From: Vandiemenella viatica
Taxonomy: Eukaryota > Arthropoda > Insecta > Orthoptera > Morabidae
Length of the DNA: 64,000 nt
Assembly: GCA_031002005.1 (NCBI GenBank)
Contig: CM061919.1
Span: 16,191,687-16,255,686, forward strand
Direction: 5' to 3'
Of the stretch, positions 47,691 to 58,112 are shown piece by piece. The notes beneath the pieces were generated by a model. It was not told the DNA's origin and did not search any database. It saw nothing but the letters and a program-made list of their open reading frames with translations. Position 1 is the first letter of the stretch. Every line of letters starts with the position of its first letter. The translations under genes were made by a program, and so were the position numbers.

Positions 47691-48055
47691 CGCAAAATCA
47701 ATTTTTCTTCAGTTCACAGCAAAAATAATAAACAAAAAATTGTCAATAACTACCTGAAACATTGTACCTACAGTACACTAACGAACATCATAGACAATAT
47801 ATACTTCAAATGGCATCTGTGAGCAGAATAAAGAATTGGTATATATGATAGTGACGAACTGTAGTTAATTCGTAATTGTTTACATGTTACTATGTTACAA
47901 ATTAATTTTTTCCCATCATTTCATACTATGAACAAACAGTTTAGGTAAATAGCGTATTAGCTTAGTTGATGGTATCTTTTAAGGTAGGGCATTGGAATTT
48001 TAAGGTAGGGCATTGCCCCACAATGCCCCCCCTTAGCTACGGCCCTGGAAAAGGG

Positions 48056-48600
48056 TAGGCAGTGCCGCTGTTGACTCGACTTGGCGGGTGCACTGCCGTG
48101 CACCCAAATCCACTCCAACACACACAAGTTTGTTTATTGCCATCTTGACGTGAATTGAATTTGTGATGATATGTGTAAACGAAAAGTGAATTCACTTTCA
48201 CTGCTAGTGAATCATCCTGAGTGATTACGAAAAGTGAACCGCGTAAACCCACCTTTAGTAAACCGGACATTTGAGTCCGGTCGCTTGCAGTAAACTTGAC
48301 ATGGACAAATAGCGAACGGATAGTCCGGTCGAAAACCTGACGGTTGGGGCGTTTTCACATGCAACGATTTTGGTCGTACGTTAAAAAGTCGTACGACCAC
48401 AATTAATTAGTGAAGTGAAGAGATTCATGGGACTTTTCACACGGAACGACAATAACACAACACAACAACGACACGGCGTCTTGATTGTGTCGCTCAGCAG
48501 TCGTCCTGTTCCTACGGTCGTTTTCACACGCAACGATTTTTGGTCGTACGATAAAAGCTCGGGCGACAATTTGTCGTAGCTACAAGTAGGGTTGCCAGAT
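48056..48600. repeat. Cluster of Harbinger-type termini
   Basis: GTGAACCGCGTAAACCCACCTTTAG near 48235 (inverse of a TTAAGGCGGG-type end, compare 60690), then GTTTTCACATGCAACGATTTTGG near 48350 and a close relative near 48528. All run in one orientation and lack partners, so these are truncated or nested MITE ends. Confidence 0.5.
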
Positions 48601-50324
48601 ATAGTATTACAATTACCGGGACATTTCTGGGGTTAAAATTTTTTTTGGTGATACAGGATTATAATTTTCATGTCGTTTATGGGGTTAAAAAAAGTACTTT
48701 AGTGGTATGTTTAAGGAGTGAACAAATATTCAAATTAATTAAAAAAGGTGTATTTTAGGTAAAAACTATGCTACATAACATATTTATAAGATTATTAATT
48801 CAACTTTGGTTGAAAATCATTATGACATAGTTGAACAGTCTATATATATTGTGGTGAGACATAGAACCACATTAACATGAGGTATGTGGGTAAAGAAACA
48901 AGGCTCGCATTACGCTGGCTTAGAAGGACACTCTCCAGGACAGGTGTCAGCGAATTCAAGTGCATTACGGCGAATTCTCCATTCAGGCTGGAAGAAAGAC
49001 GAAACACAAGGGGACTTGCCAGTTTCTAAAGGCAGATTTACGACCTTTCACTGCTCAGTATGGGGTCGGCCGCAGTTCGGTGGACGGATAGCGTTGACGG
49101 GTGAGATATATATCGCGTGACGACTGCAGAAACGTGATAACGTCAAGACACGCCAAATTAGAGATTCTGTGAGTGCTCACTGCGTGAAAATAGTCAAACC
49201 GAGTGGACACGAAAGAAAAACGACACTTTCCGAAGAAATTCTCCAACCCCGTCATAGGACCAGAGAGTGCTTGGAGGGGCGAATGTTTTGCCAATAGTAT
49301 TTTAGGATATAGAATAGTTCTTATTTTTTTTGTATAATCTTGTTTCATGTCCGCCAATGAGAAGAGAGACAGGAACGTCTACATCGACGATAGGGCCAGA
49401 GAAAATCGGCTGGAGGAGGAGAAGAGCATGCCGAGGTTTTAAAAGGTGCTGCGAGATGCTCTTCGTGGTCTTTCTGGTCGTCTTTTGGGTCACGCTGGTT
49501 GATCTACTCTTGTGCTTCCGCACGAGAACGACCCAGAAAGCCGACAGCATATCATGCGATCGGTTGTGTCTGCATTTTGAGTCACAAGGTGACAAATAAA
49601 TTCAGTGTGGGTTCGGAGTTTGCTGACTTCGCCAATGCCGGACAGACGGTAAAAGACAAACATTGCAGCAGTTAGTAATATTGTGTTTGCACTCTACCCA
49701 ACATAACGCTCTGAGCGGAGAAGTCCGCACGATAAGAATTCTCACTCTCCGATAGATAAACTGAGATATTAGCCGTGGCATTTTTTTAAACTTGATTCAG
49801 TAGTTTCTGTGATTGAAACGGACATCAGCTTGTATCAAATAGTCTCATTACGTGTCTTGCCGAAGACTGTAAACTGTTATTTTATATATGAAAATCTGAA
49901 CGGATATTTTGTCGTTTTGTATTGCTTAATTTAGTGGCCATTAATGTAGGGCAAAGGTGTTGTTTGTAAATAATTTTGTTTGTGTATAATTATTAAAGTT
50001 AAATTCACCTTATGTCAGTTGGCCTTCATGCACAGAGAATATATGGTCAGGTTATGACTCTTTCATTCTTATTAGTGATTATAAATCATTTTGAGAACCC
50101 TTTTCAATCCATAATAAAATTAATCATTTGCATTTTGGTAAAATTAAAATAAATATTAATTACCATTCAGTACAGCGGTATACCGCACCCGCTTCAATAT
50201 TGTCTCTGGTCGTCGCGTCGGTTAGGTGGAGTGCTCCTCTACCTCCCGATGCGAGCGCGGCATGGCCACCACGGTATCTTAAGTTTGAGAAAAAAACTGG
50301 TATTCGGGAATTCCGGAACAGTAA
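48601..50324. other. Unassigned, mostly noncoding
   Basis: GTTGCCAGATATAG near 48594 resembles a hAT terminus. The rest is unique-looking. One short frame (49330-49599) stands out; otherwise no gene evidence. Confidence 0.4.
49330..49599 (+). CDS. Small membrane-type open frame, unrecognised
   Basis: 89 residues: a basic stretch (WRRRRACRGFKRC), then one hydrophobic helix (MLFVVFLVVFWVTLVDLLLCF), then a short polar tail with AATAAA just after the stop. I do not recognise it. The pattern suits a single-pass membrane peptide, but there is no splice, promoter or conservation evidence and chance is likely. Confidence 0.2.
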   Translation: MYNLVSCPPMRRETGTSTSTIGPEKIGWRRRRACRGFKRCCEMLFVVFLVVFWVTLVDLLLCFRTRTTQKADSISCDRLCLHFESQGDK

Positions 50325-50689
50325 AGCGGCCTGTAGGCGATCAAATTGTTTGTCAAACTTTACGTGTTTGTCAAATTATTTGACAGTCTGCGGCATTGTT
50401 TGACGCGTTTGTCAAACAGTCGACTCGTTTGACGTGTTTGATGGAAATTTTGATTGACGGCGTGTTTGTCAAATAAGTTTGAAGGTGTGCTGCGGTGTTT
50501 GTCAAACATTATTTAATTTATCGCCTAGTGACCATGGAGAACACATCGCCGTGCGCCAAGTGACAACAGCAGGAATGATAATTGGCCGAGTGGACATAAT
50601 TTATCAGACGAAGGATTCCTTTTACAGTTCATGTCCATATATCGCGATCTGCCGGTGCTATGAAAATAAAATCTAAAGTATCGAATAAC

Positions 50690-50825
50690 TTCAATATTTA
50701 GCCAAATTTATCAAAAACGTTGAAAGAATTTAAAGTTAAAATTTTTAGAGTGTGCAGAAAAGGGAGAAGATGGGGTGTTTAGCGAAATTGTCACCGGAGC
50801 GTGGGCTCCATTGCAATTTTATTAA
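50690..50825 (+). repeat. LINE-type 3' tail scrap
   Basis: GAAGATGGGGTGTTTAGCG and CACCGGAGCGTGGGCTCCAT recur inverted at 52365-52475 and in part at the end of the LINE in element C (34845). Confidence 0.6.
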
Positions 50826-50828
50826 ATA

Positions 50829-51350
50829 TTAGCATCTGGTTTGGCTCATTTCTCCAAGAACCCTGTATAATAGTCTCCATAACACCATCCTCCATGTCTT
50901 CTTCTCCATGTCGGATGTATTTTTTTCCCTTAGTAAGTAACTCGTGTAAATGACAACACACCATAACCTCTTGCTTTCGTTAGAGATAATTACGTGGGTT
51001 TCTAAAAAAAAAAAAAACAATAAAATGACATGAGAGAATGCCAAATACTTTTCCAATAACCCGCGCGAGATAAACGATAGTTGAAAATTCTTCCGTTATC
51101 ATTTAACACTTGTATATTGCAAGGTTTCATAAAACTTCGTAGCAGCTGGAAAGCTTCATCTCCTACAAATACGGAGGGCATTTTTTAAAATTAGGATTCG
51201 GCAATTCATCTGGATCTGGAATCTGCAATTGATTATTTTTAAACAAATTCCAAAATGTTGTATTTTTAATCACTCCTCCATCTGACGCTCTGAAATTTGT
51301 ATCGACATCAACCGTAAGAAATTCATAATTTGCAGTGGCTATAATCATTT
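50829..51350 (-). pseudogene. HARBI1-like DDE transposase, C-terminal half
   Basis: On the minus strand: ANYEFLTVDVDTNFRASDGGV with TTFWNLFKNN and LPNPNFKKCPPY (51163-51348); then GDEAFQLLRSFMKPC and RIFNYRLSRA (about 51150-51060); and a degraded end (50829-51056). These are the core blocks of the Harbinger nuclease with the second catalytic Asp in GDEAF. Frameshifts separate the pieces and the N-terminal half is missing. Confidence 0.85.
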
Positions 51351-51641
51351 CTCAATAAATTTTCATGTGTATATCTCTCTCTCTTAATTTCATTCATTCT
51401 CTATACCAACCTCTACTTTTTTTTCTTAACACACAGTGCTAGAGTCAACGATAAAAATGCGTTGTCTTTATTCCTCATTGCGGCACGCGTCACGTTCCGA
51501 CAAGGCAACAATCGAAACTAAAGGCAAGTTTGACAAATTTGTTTGATCTCAGGTTTGAGCGTTTGCACTGTTGTTTGATGAAAACGTAATGTTTGACCAG
51601 CAAATTTGTCGAATAAATTTGATCGTTTACAGGAACCTTAA

Positions 51642-53060
51642 CGCTTAATTCCTGGACACGGCACCAGACACAAAATTCCGGATGAGCTACAAGGCTTGTT
51701 TCACACGCAACGATTTTTAGTCGTTGCGTGGTCATTGTTTGTGCGCAGATTTTTATTATTGACCGCATCATTAAAAGCTCGTTCGCACTAGGCTAGTAAT
51801 TTAGTCGAGTATCGAGCAATTTAGTAATTAAACGTATAGCAGGCCATACACGTTACGACGGTCGCAAAGACTGTCCGTCGAACCGTCGCAACGACAGTCT
51901 TATTACCACACACACGTTGCGACTTGTCGCATAGACGGTTCTATAAAATTTCACCACAGTCGTCGAATTGTCTCTTTTAGTGTCTAATTAATAGGGTCTA
52001 TCACTAAAATATATTGTATATTTTCATTAATATTCACATGTAAACAAGCAAAAAAAAATTAAAAAACTGACTCCTAGTTATGTTGGTACCTTTTTTCTGA
52101 TGTTACTTTCGATAATTTAATAAAATTTGTATGGTGTAATCTAATGTTAATGATACAACTTGTGAAGCATACTTATTTTTGATAAGAAACTGGTTTAGAT
52201 TTTATAAATTGGAAATTATATAACTATTTTTAGCAAATATTTCAGATACTTATTATATTACAACTCAGGAGCTATTGCTTCGATTATTTTAATTTTGCTT
52301 TACAGATCGTGATTTATAAGCGTCTGTAAAGGTGCAAAATTTCAAATTTAATTTCATTGCAATGGAGCACAGGCTCTGGTGGCAATTTCCCTACACCCCA
52401 TCTTCCCCCTATCCTGCACCTATCTACATTTTCCCTCTACAAAGTTTATCTTTAAATTCTTTCAACGTTTTCGGTAAATCATTCATCATTTCAAGTTAAT
52501 TTAACATTCCATTCCTGAGTAGAAGGTACATAACGTAGAAATTTTCGAGATTTGAGAAATATCAAGTAGGTGTGTGTCTGAGTGTACGGTTAATGTAAAT
52601 CGTCAATAACACCTCGAAGAATTGTATTATGCCAATAAACTGTATTTCATTGTAATCAGGAAAGTTTGTAGATTATTTTTCACTCAAAAAATAAAAATGC
52701 CAATTTTTGACATTTTACACTACCCGGTTCTGATAGCTTGGTTGCACGGACCGTCTCAAACAACACCTCTCACGTTACGACCGGTGCGATCGTGTACGAT
52801 CGGAGCGTGTCGTGTAAGATCGGGTCGTGTCGTGTCGCAAGGTTCGATGGAAATTTCAACGGAAATTTCAACGGACCTGCGACATGAACTTGGTCGTACA
52901 GTCCGCTTTACGACCAGCCCATTCACGTTCGGATTTGTCGCAGACGAGCCTGTTTATGTGAACAATGAAAATTTAGTAGAGCAGTTTAGCCAGTAGTTTA
53001 GTCGAATCGATCCGTTTCGTTCTATTATATCGGGCGAGTAGCTTCCCCCACTGCCCACTA
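51642..53060. other. Harbinger-type termini and noncoding debris
   Basis: Unpaired ends include GTTTCACACGCAACGATTTT (51701), CGTTCGCACTAGGCTAG (51781), CCATACACGTTACGACGG (51845), and near 52780 a block of GTCGTGTCGTGTCGC repeats. An inverted LINE-type tail lies at 52365-52475. There is no gene; the frame at 52622-52996 crosses repeat borders. Confidence 0.5.
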
Positions 53061-53121
53061 GCTCACTGGCTAAACAAGTCTGAACCTATTGTTTAAGTCG
53101 AGTTCATTAGCTGCCGCAAAA

Positions 53122-53315
53122 ATGTCGTTTCGCTGGAGCGAAGAAACTATTTTAAAATTTGTTTCTAAATATGTATAACATGAATACTTGTAGAATATTA
53201 AGACCCCACATTATAAAATCAACCAAAGGAAGCAATCTGCGTACATGGATTTGGAAAATACAATTAACATACCTGGATTTGGTGAGAAGTAAATTGAAAA
53301 TTAAAAACATCTGCT
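53122..53315 (+). pseudogene. MADF-domain protein remnant
   Basis: From ATG 53122: MSFRWSEETILKFVSKY, two in-frame stops at conserved positions, then KTPHYKINQRKQSAYMD, LNIPGFG-like NINIPGFG, and after a frameshift VRSKLKIKNI. This is the order of a MADF (Myb/SANT-related) DNA-binding domain. Such proteins are encoded by many PIF/Harbinger elements beside the transposase. The copy is dead. Confidence 0.7.
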
Positions 53316-53397
53316 TAGTGCACAATTTTATTAGTTATTTTATTTATTACAATAGCATCTGCATTATAGAATAAGATATTATTATTTTTTGTTATCA

Positions 53398-53641
53398 GGG
53401 CCTCCGTAAGCGGGCGTGCAAGGCGGGCACCGCACGTGGGCGGCACGTCGAGGGGGGCGGCAAATCGAGTGATCGACAGTCACTGTCGCCGCGACTTTGC
53501 ATTATTATGTAGAGTGCGACCCTTTTTTTTTTATCTCAACTGCTGCTTCAGGCGGCCGGCGACAGTCGGGGTGGCAACAATGGGGGCGGCAATCTCACAG
53601 TATTTTGACCCGGTTCGGAAAATTCCTAGATCCACCACTGG
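53398..53641. repeat. Two hAT-type termini facing each other
   Basis: CAGGGCCTCCGTAAGCGGGC at 53398 and CCTAGATCCACCACTG at 53625-53641 are both hAT-style ends in inverted orientation, 244 bp apart. The flanks do not show a matching 8-bp TSD, so they may come from two elements. Confidence 0.45.
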
Positions 53642-54413
53642 CTGTAGGTGTAGTTGCACGCGGGCGCTCAAACAACTAGCGGCGGGCCTGATCGCTATTA
53701 CAAGTACTGAACTACCTAACGCGATAAAAATCTTTTTAGACTTATCTACTCGCAGAAATTTAAAAAAAAAAGTAGTCCAAAATTTTAGGTTCAGGTACTG
53801 AAACAGTATACGTTTCTTCAGAAAAATGATTCACTTTACTGGATGCATCTCTAAGAAACATTACTTAAATTCGCTTAATGTTTCACAGATTCCTTCACGC
53901 TGTGATGAATAAGGAAATAGCTGATTTTCCGTGTGACTGTTCTTAAATTACAATTAATAAATTACATCCAGTGGCAATAAAGTAGAAAACTGCCTGTAAT
54001 TTCGTAATTGCCGGAATTACACTTCATAAATAGGTATATTCACGCTGAATTTGCGACTGCATTTTCATTAACACAACTTTTGGACTTACCAAACTATTCT
54101 AATGCCCCGGCTACACGCTCCGTCTTGCATGTGCAGGTAAACTGCGCAGTGAAAAACTGTACAAAAAGAAGGAACACTGAAGTGTGGCCACACGGTACAG
54201 GTATGCTTGTGCAAACCTAGTATCTCGACATCTGTGAGTCTGTGACGATGTGGCCAACACAAGAGTTTTTTTTAATGGAATCATTATTTTATTGATTGCT
54301 TATAAAGAAATAATGGACACATAAGTGAATATATGCATTGTCTAAAATTATCCATGTTTTTCAATTCAAACAAACGAAGAAAAATAAAGAATTATGAGCT
54401 CTGTGGCAGTAGC

Positions 54414-55732
54414 AACTAGCGTTGCCAGGTGTCCCGATTTGCGCGGGACGTCCCGATTTTCGGAGGTCTGGGCCGCGTCCCGATTTACCCTCGATCGGGA
54501 CGCCAAATGTCCCGATTTTTTAGCTAAGTGATAAAAAGTCGTCACTTATCGCAAAAAATGAAATCGCGAGTCCATGTCAGACGCAACGCACCCAACCAGC
54601 AGTGCTATTCCGGCTTATGGTTCAACTGATCCTACTAACCTGCGCATTGTGCCAAAAACAGTTTAGCATATTTCATGGTGGCAAAAATGACAAAGCAGTA
54701 CACCAGAAATGTAATGAAAAAAAGAGAAAAATGAAAAAAAAAGAAAAAAAAGGGAATGTCAGTTGAAAAAAATCGCTTAAAATATTCTTAACAGTGATCA
54801 GATGAGGACCCTAGAATCAAGCAGTGATAGCTGCTTAAGTTAAAAAGACAGATCACTCGGTTACGCACACCTTGTCATTCTGTTAATTCCGTTGTGAATC
54901 AAAACTCGATAGTGATTTGCATAATGATTCTCAAATTACTGAGAAATAGTCACTTGGAAGAAGAAAGGCTATTGGGATTGCACATACGGGTAATGGTTTA
55001 GATTCGGCATCTGCTCAAGAAGCGATCGAAACTATCAAAATTATGCATTTCATACTGTTGCTACTGACGCCTCCAATCACGGTAGTACATAAATTTTTTG
55101 CTGATGGTAAGATTTTACAGACCAACAAGAAATTCAGAAACTTGAGTTTTATGAAGACGCGAATAAAGCATCACCCACATATAAAAATTTAATGACATGA
55201 CTTAAGAAGCCCGGTATTGACTGTAAACACCTTAATAGTTAGTATGCAGACAGCGCAGATGTGAACTTCAGTTGCCGCAATCAAGTTTTTCCAGTTACTG
55301 CACCATAGTAATACTCAAATTGTATCAGCGGCATGTCCTGCACACATTTTGCATAACAGTGTGAAATATGCTCTGTGTATGAGTAAAGTTTAACTGGAGA
55401 ATTTCATCCTGAAACTTTATTGTCATTTCTCATACTGTGCCAAATGAGCTCAAGCTATTTTGATGAGACGCATGAATCTGAATATTTTCTTTCATGACAT
55501 CACTACCGGTTTCAAACGCGGCAGCTGAAAGGAAAGTATCCCAGGTTAATATAATTTGGTCTAAGAGCTTGAATAATCACTCGAACATGTCAAAGCAGTT
55601 AAAACCAGTTTCACTTTGTCTTATAGCTAATTTTGTAATTACTTTATAAAAAAAACTCTGATAAAAGCAGTGAAATCAAGCATTAAGTACAATTGCTGGA
55701 GATGTAGAAGACCCACAAATTTTTATGGGACG
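54414..55732 (+). pseudogene. Decayed hAT-like element and transposase
   Basis: The start CTAGCGTTGCCAGGTGTCCC with TCCCGATTTT repeats resembles a known hAT terminus style. Downstream frames through many stops give RCALCQKQFSIFHGGKND, a BED-like finger, then CPAHILHNSVKYALC and ENFILKLYCHFSYCAK, matching the DUF659-type hAT core. It is cut by the element at 55739 and probably continues from 57744. The right terminus was not found. Confidence 0.6.
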
Positions 55733-55738
55733 CCTCAT

Positions 55739-57737
55739 ATAGGGTTGACAACTAATTTAGAAAAAAAAAAGTATTTTTGTCTTTTGAAGAGAACTAATAC
55801 ATACATTTTCGAGCTTACGGGACTAGCTATTAATTTTTATTTCATTTCAAAGTGACACAGCTGGGGTCAAATTCTAAATTTAGTACTATAAGTAAATTTA
55901 AGGACGCTCTGTTTCTGCCTTTCCACCATCTTTCATTTATTTCGTTCCATCATAAGCACTAACATGTAGCTTGGAAATTAATTGAATTGTATAGTTTACC
56001 AAAAATAAATTATTTCCGCATACTTTATGGTTAGGGTAACGTATACCGGCCAAAAATAAAGTATGAAAGCATTTCAATCGTTGGCATTAATCAGAAAAGT
56101 AGTGATTTATCCAACACCCAAAAGGGCATGATTATTGGCTTTCAGGCCAAGGGTGGAAGCATTTCGGAAACGGCTAATTTTGTGAACTGTTCACGTGCCG
56201 CTGTGGTGAAAGTATACCGTGCATAGCAAAATGGCACTATTCAAAATCAGCGGCGTGGAACATGTGGTGCAACACAGGCTATAGATGACAGAGGCAAACA
56301 AAGGCTATGGAGATGCGTTCGGGCAAATAGACGTGCAACTGTTGAGAAACTGACCACCCAGATGAACCAAGGGGCCACCAAGAGTGTATCCCCAACAATG
56401 GTTCAGCGAACGTTGCTGCGCATGGGCCTCCACAGCAGATGCCTGGTTAATGCACCTATGCTGACTGCTGTTCATCAGCGACAAAGGCTGTAATTTGCAC
56501 ACCAGTACCATAACTGGACATTCACAGAGTGGTGACAGATGGACGTTGGTGCATACAGCGTGAAACGTCTGAAAGCAAACACCCTGCAACAATTGCCGGA
56601 AGGATCCAGGGTGGAGGAGGGAGCATTATGGTTTAGGAAATGTTTTCCCGGCATTCACTGGGTGAAATCATCATTGCGGAAAGCACGATGGATCAGCACA
56701 AGTACGTATATGTCATTGCAGACCATGTCCACTCCTACATGCGAATAATTTTTCCTCAGAATGATGGTATCTACCAGCAGGACAATTCGAGGTGTCATAC
56801 AGCTTGCAGTGTGTGTGCGTGGTTCAAAGAGCACCAGGATGAGTTTACCTTACTCTCCTGCCCAGCAAACTCACCAGATTTAAACCCAATTGAGAATCTG
56901 TGGGACCACCTCGATCGGGTTGTTCACGCCATGGATCCTCTACCGCGTAATCTAGCGCAGCAGGCCACGGCACTGGAGTCAACATGGCTCAACATCCCAG
57001 TGAACACCTTCAGAAACCTAATTGGCTCTCTTCCTGCACGCCTCGCAATGGTCCGCTCTGCCAAAGGTGGTAATTCCGGTATTTGAGAGGTGGTCACATT
57101 AATGTGACTGGACTGTGTAATTTATTCAACAGAAGATTATGCTCACAATATTCTGAAATTTACTGAAAATCGATATTGACTGACTTAACTGTCAAGTACC
57201 AGGTGACGCAATAATAAAACCCACAGTGCAGATAGTGCAATTCGCAAAGAATTTATTTTGAAGATCCCTTCTTATCCAGTTACATGTTCTCTCCCAAAAA
57301 TCTTTATGTTTTTGAAATAATTTAGGTTTATTCAGTTTTGCTTCCTTTGGAGTTCAATTATCACTATAGCAAACAGAATCTGAATTACTTACCATTTTAA
57401 ACAATGTAAAAGAAAAAAAAAATGCAGTTGAAAACCCCAACCTCAAAACGACGAGAAACAGAAGAAACCACAAATTCTCCACTTATTAATCCACCGTTCC
57501 ATTAAGAAATAACGGCGATCGGACACTAGTCGACTGGAGTACAACAATGTGAATGATCCGCTATTATTGCCTCGACTGCGATCAAAGGAGGCGAGCAAAC
57601 AAAATATCTCTGGCCGATAGACACATTTTCTTACAGAATATGAAACTAGCAGAACGACGTTCAGTTACATATATTTTATTGGTAGGAAAAAGAATAAAGT
57701 CTGATACTTCATAATAAAGTATGGTTGGCAACCCTAT
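55739..57737. mobile_element. Element F, 2.0 kb, 6-bp TSD, unknown superfamily
   Basis: Termini ATAGGGTTGACAAC and the inverse of ATAGGGTTGCCAAC, flanked by CCTCAT (55733-55738, 57738-57743). The interior is AT-rich with GTATACC and ATAAAGTATG motifs and a Tc1-like gene. The TSD length does not fit Tc1/mariner (TA), so the Tc1-like gene is either a nested passenger or the TSD is a misread of an 8-bp hAT-type duplication. Confidence 0.65.
56090..57085 (+). pseudogene. Tc1-like transposase, DD36E spacing, broken
   Basis: The N-terminal helix-turn-helix reads GMIIGFQAKGGSISETANFVNCSRAAV, then stops. After a segment that has lost the first catalytic Asp region (56530-56640), the frame 56640-57086 has YQQDNSRCHTA and SPDLNPIENLWD. 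There are 36 residues between the catalytic Asp and Glu. The right inverted repeat (GGTCACATTAATGTGACTGG) follows the stop at about 57090-57110; the left one is missing. Confidence 0.8.
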
Positions 57738-57743
57738 CCTCAT

Positions 57744-58109
57744 ATGTCCTCTATTATAAAAAGACGCGAGAAATGAGGCATTTCATGTGTCATCCGCTAG
57801 AAATTCCGGAAATCTTCACCATCGAACAACATCTAAACCTGTGACTTCACCTTTTGTAAATATAATTGCTTGCCACAAGACTTTTTCTTAGTCTTTTCGC
57901 ACAATGTCAAGCAGTCAGGGTTACACCAAGAATCTGTGGTTTTGATAAATATGTACATATTTAAATATTAGAACATTAAAAAATGTGTAACTAACTAATT
58001 TTATTACTAGTATTACCATTAAATGGAACGTACAAATTTCAGAACAACACGGGATATGAGCATGGTGTTAGGATGCTAGCAACCAGATCGGGCCGACCGA
58101 CGGGTCGTC
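57744..58109. other. No assignable feature
   Basis: May contain the tail of the hAT-like pseudogene (CTCTATTATAAAAAGACGCG reads on from 55732). Otherwise nothing. Confidence 0.35.
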
Positions 58110-58112
58110 TAA

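Larger units (their letters stand above)
38398..48047 (-). mobile_element. hAT transposon, 9.65 kb, heavily invaded
   Basis: Termini CTGGGCCGTAGCTA (left, one base off CAGGGCCGTAGCTA) and TAGCTACGGCCCTG (right), flanked by the perfect 8-bp duplication GAAAAGGG (38390-38397, 48048-48055). The broken transposase reads on the minus strand at 46030-47690. A jockey-like LINE, a second LINE, a mariner and Penelope-like sequence account for most of the extra length. Confidence 0.88.
50325..51638 (-). mobile_element. PIF/Harbinger element with transposase remnant
   Basis: 1,314 bp with imperfect inverted termini (left AGCGGCCTGTAGGCGATC, right the inverse of AGGTTCCTGTAAACGATC) and TAA duplicated at 50322-50324 and 51639-51641. 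The subterminal left zone is crowded with GTTTGTCAAAC-type sites, echoed at the right near 51525. The minus strand carries a HARBI1-like nuclease fragment. This fixes the superfamily and supports the same call for the other TWA-flanked elements. Confidence 0.87.

Noticed and set aside
52622..52996. 124-residue plus frame
   Set aside because: It crosses Harbinger-type terminal repeats (GTCGTGTCGTG) and has no family match.
53398..53641. A single complete 244-bp hAT MITE
   Set aside because: The two ends are of different terminal types and no 8-bp duplication is visible, so I list it only as facing termini.
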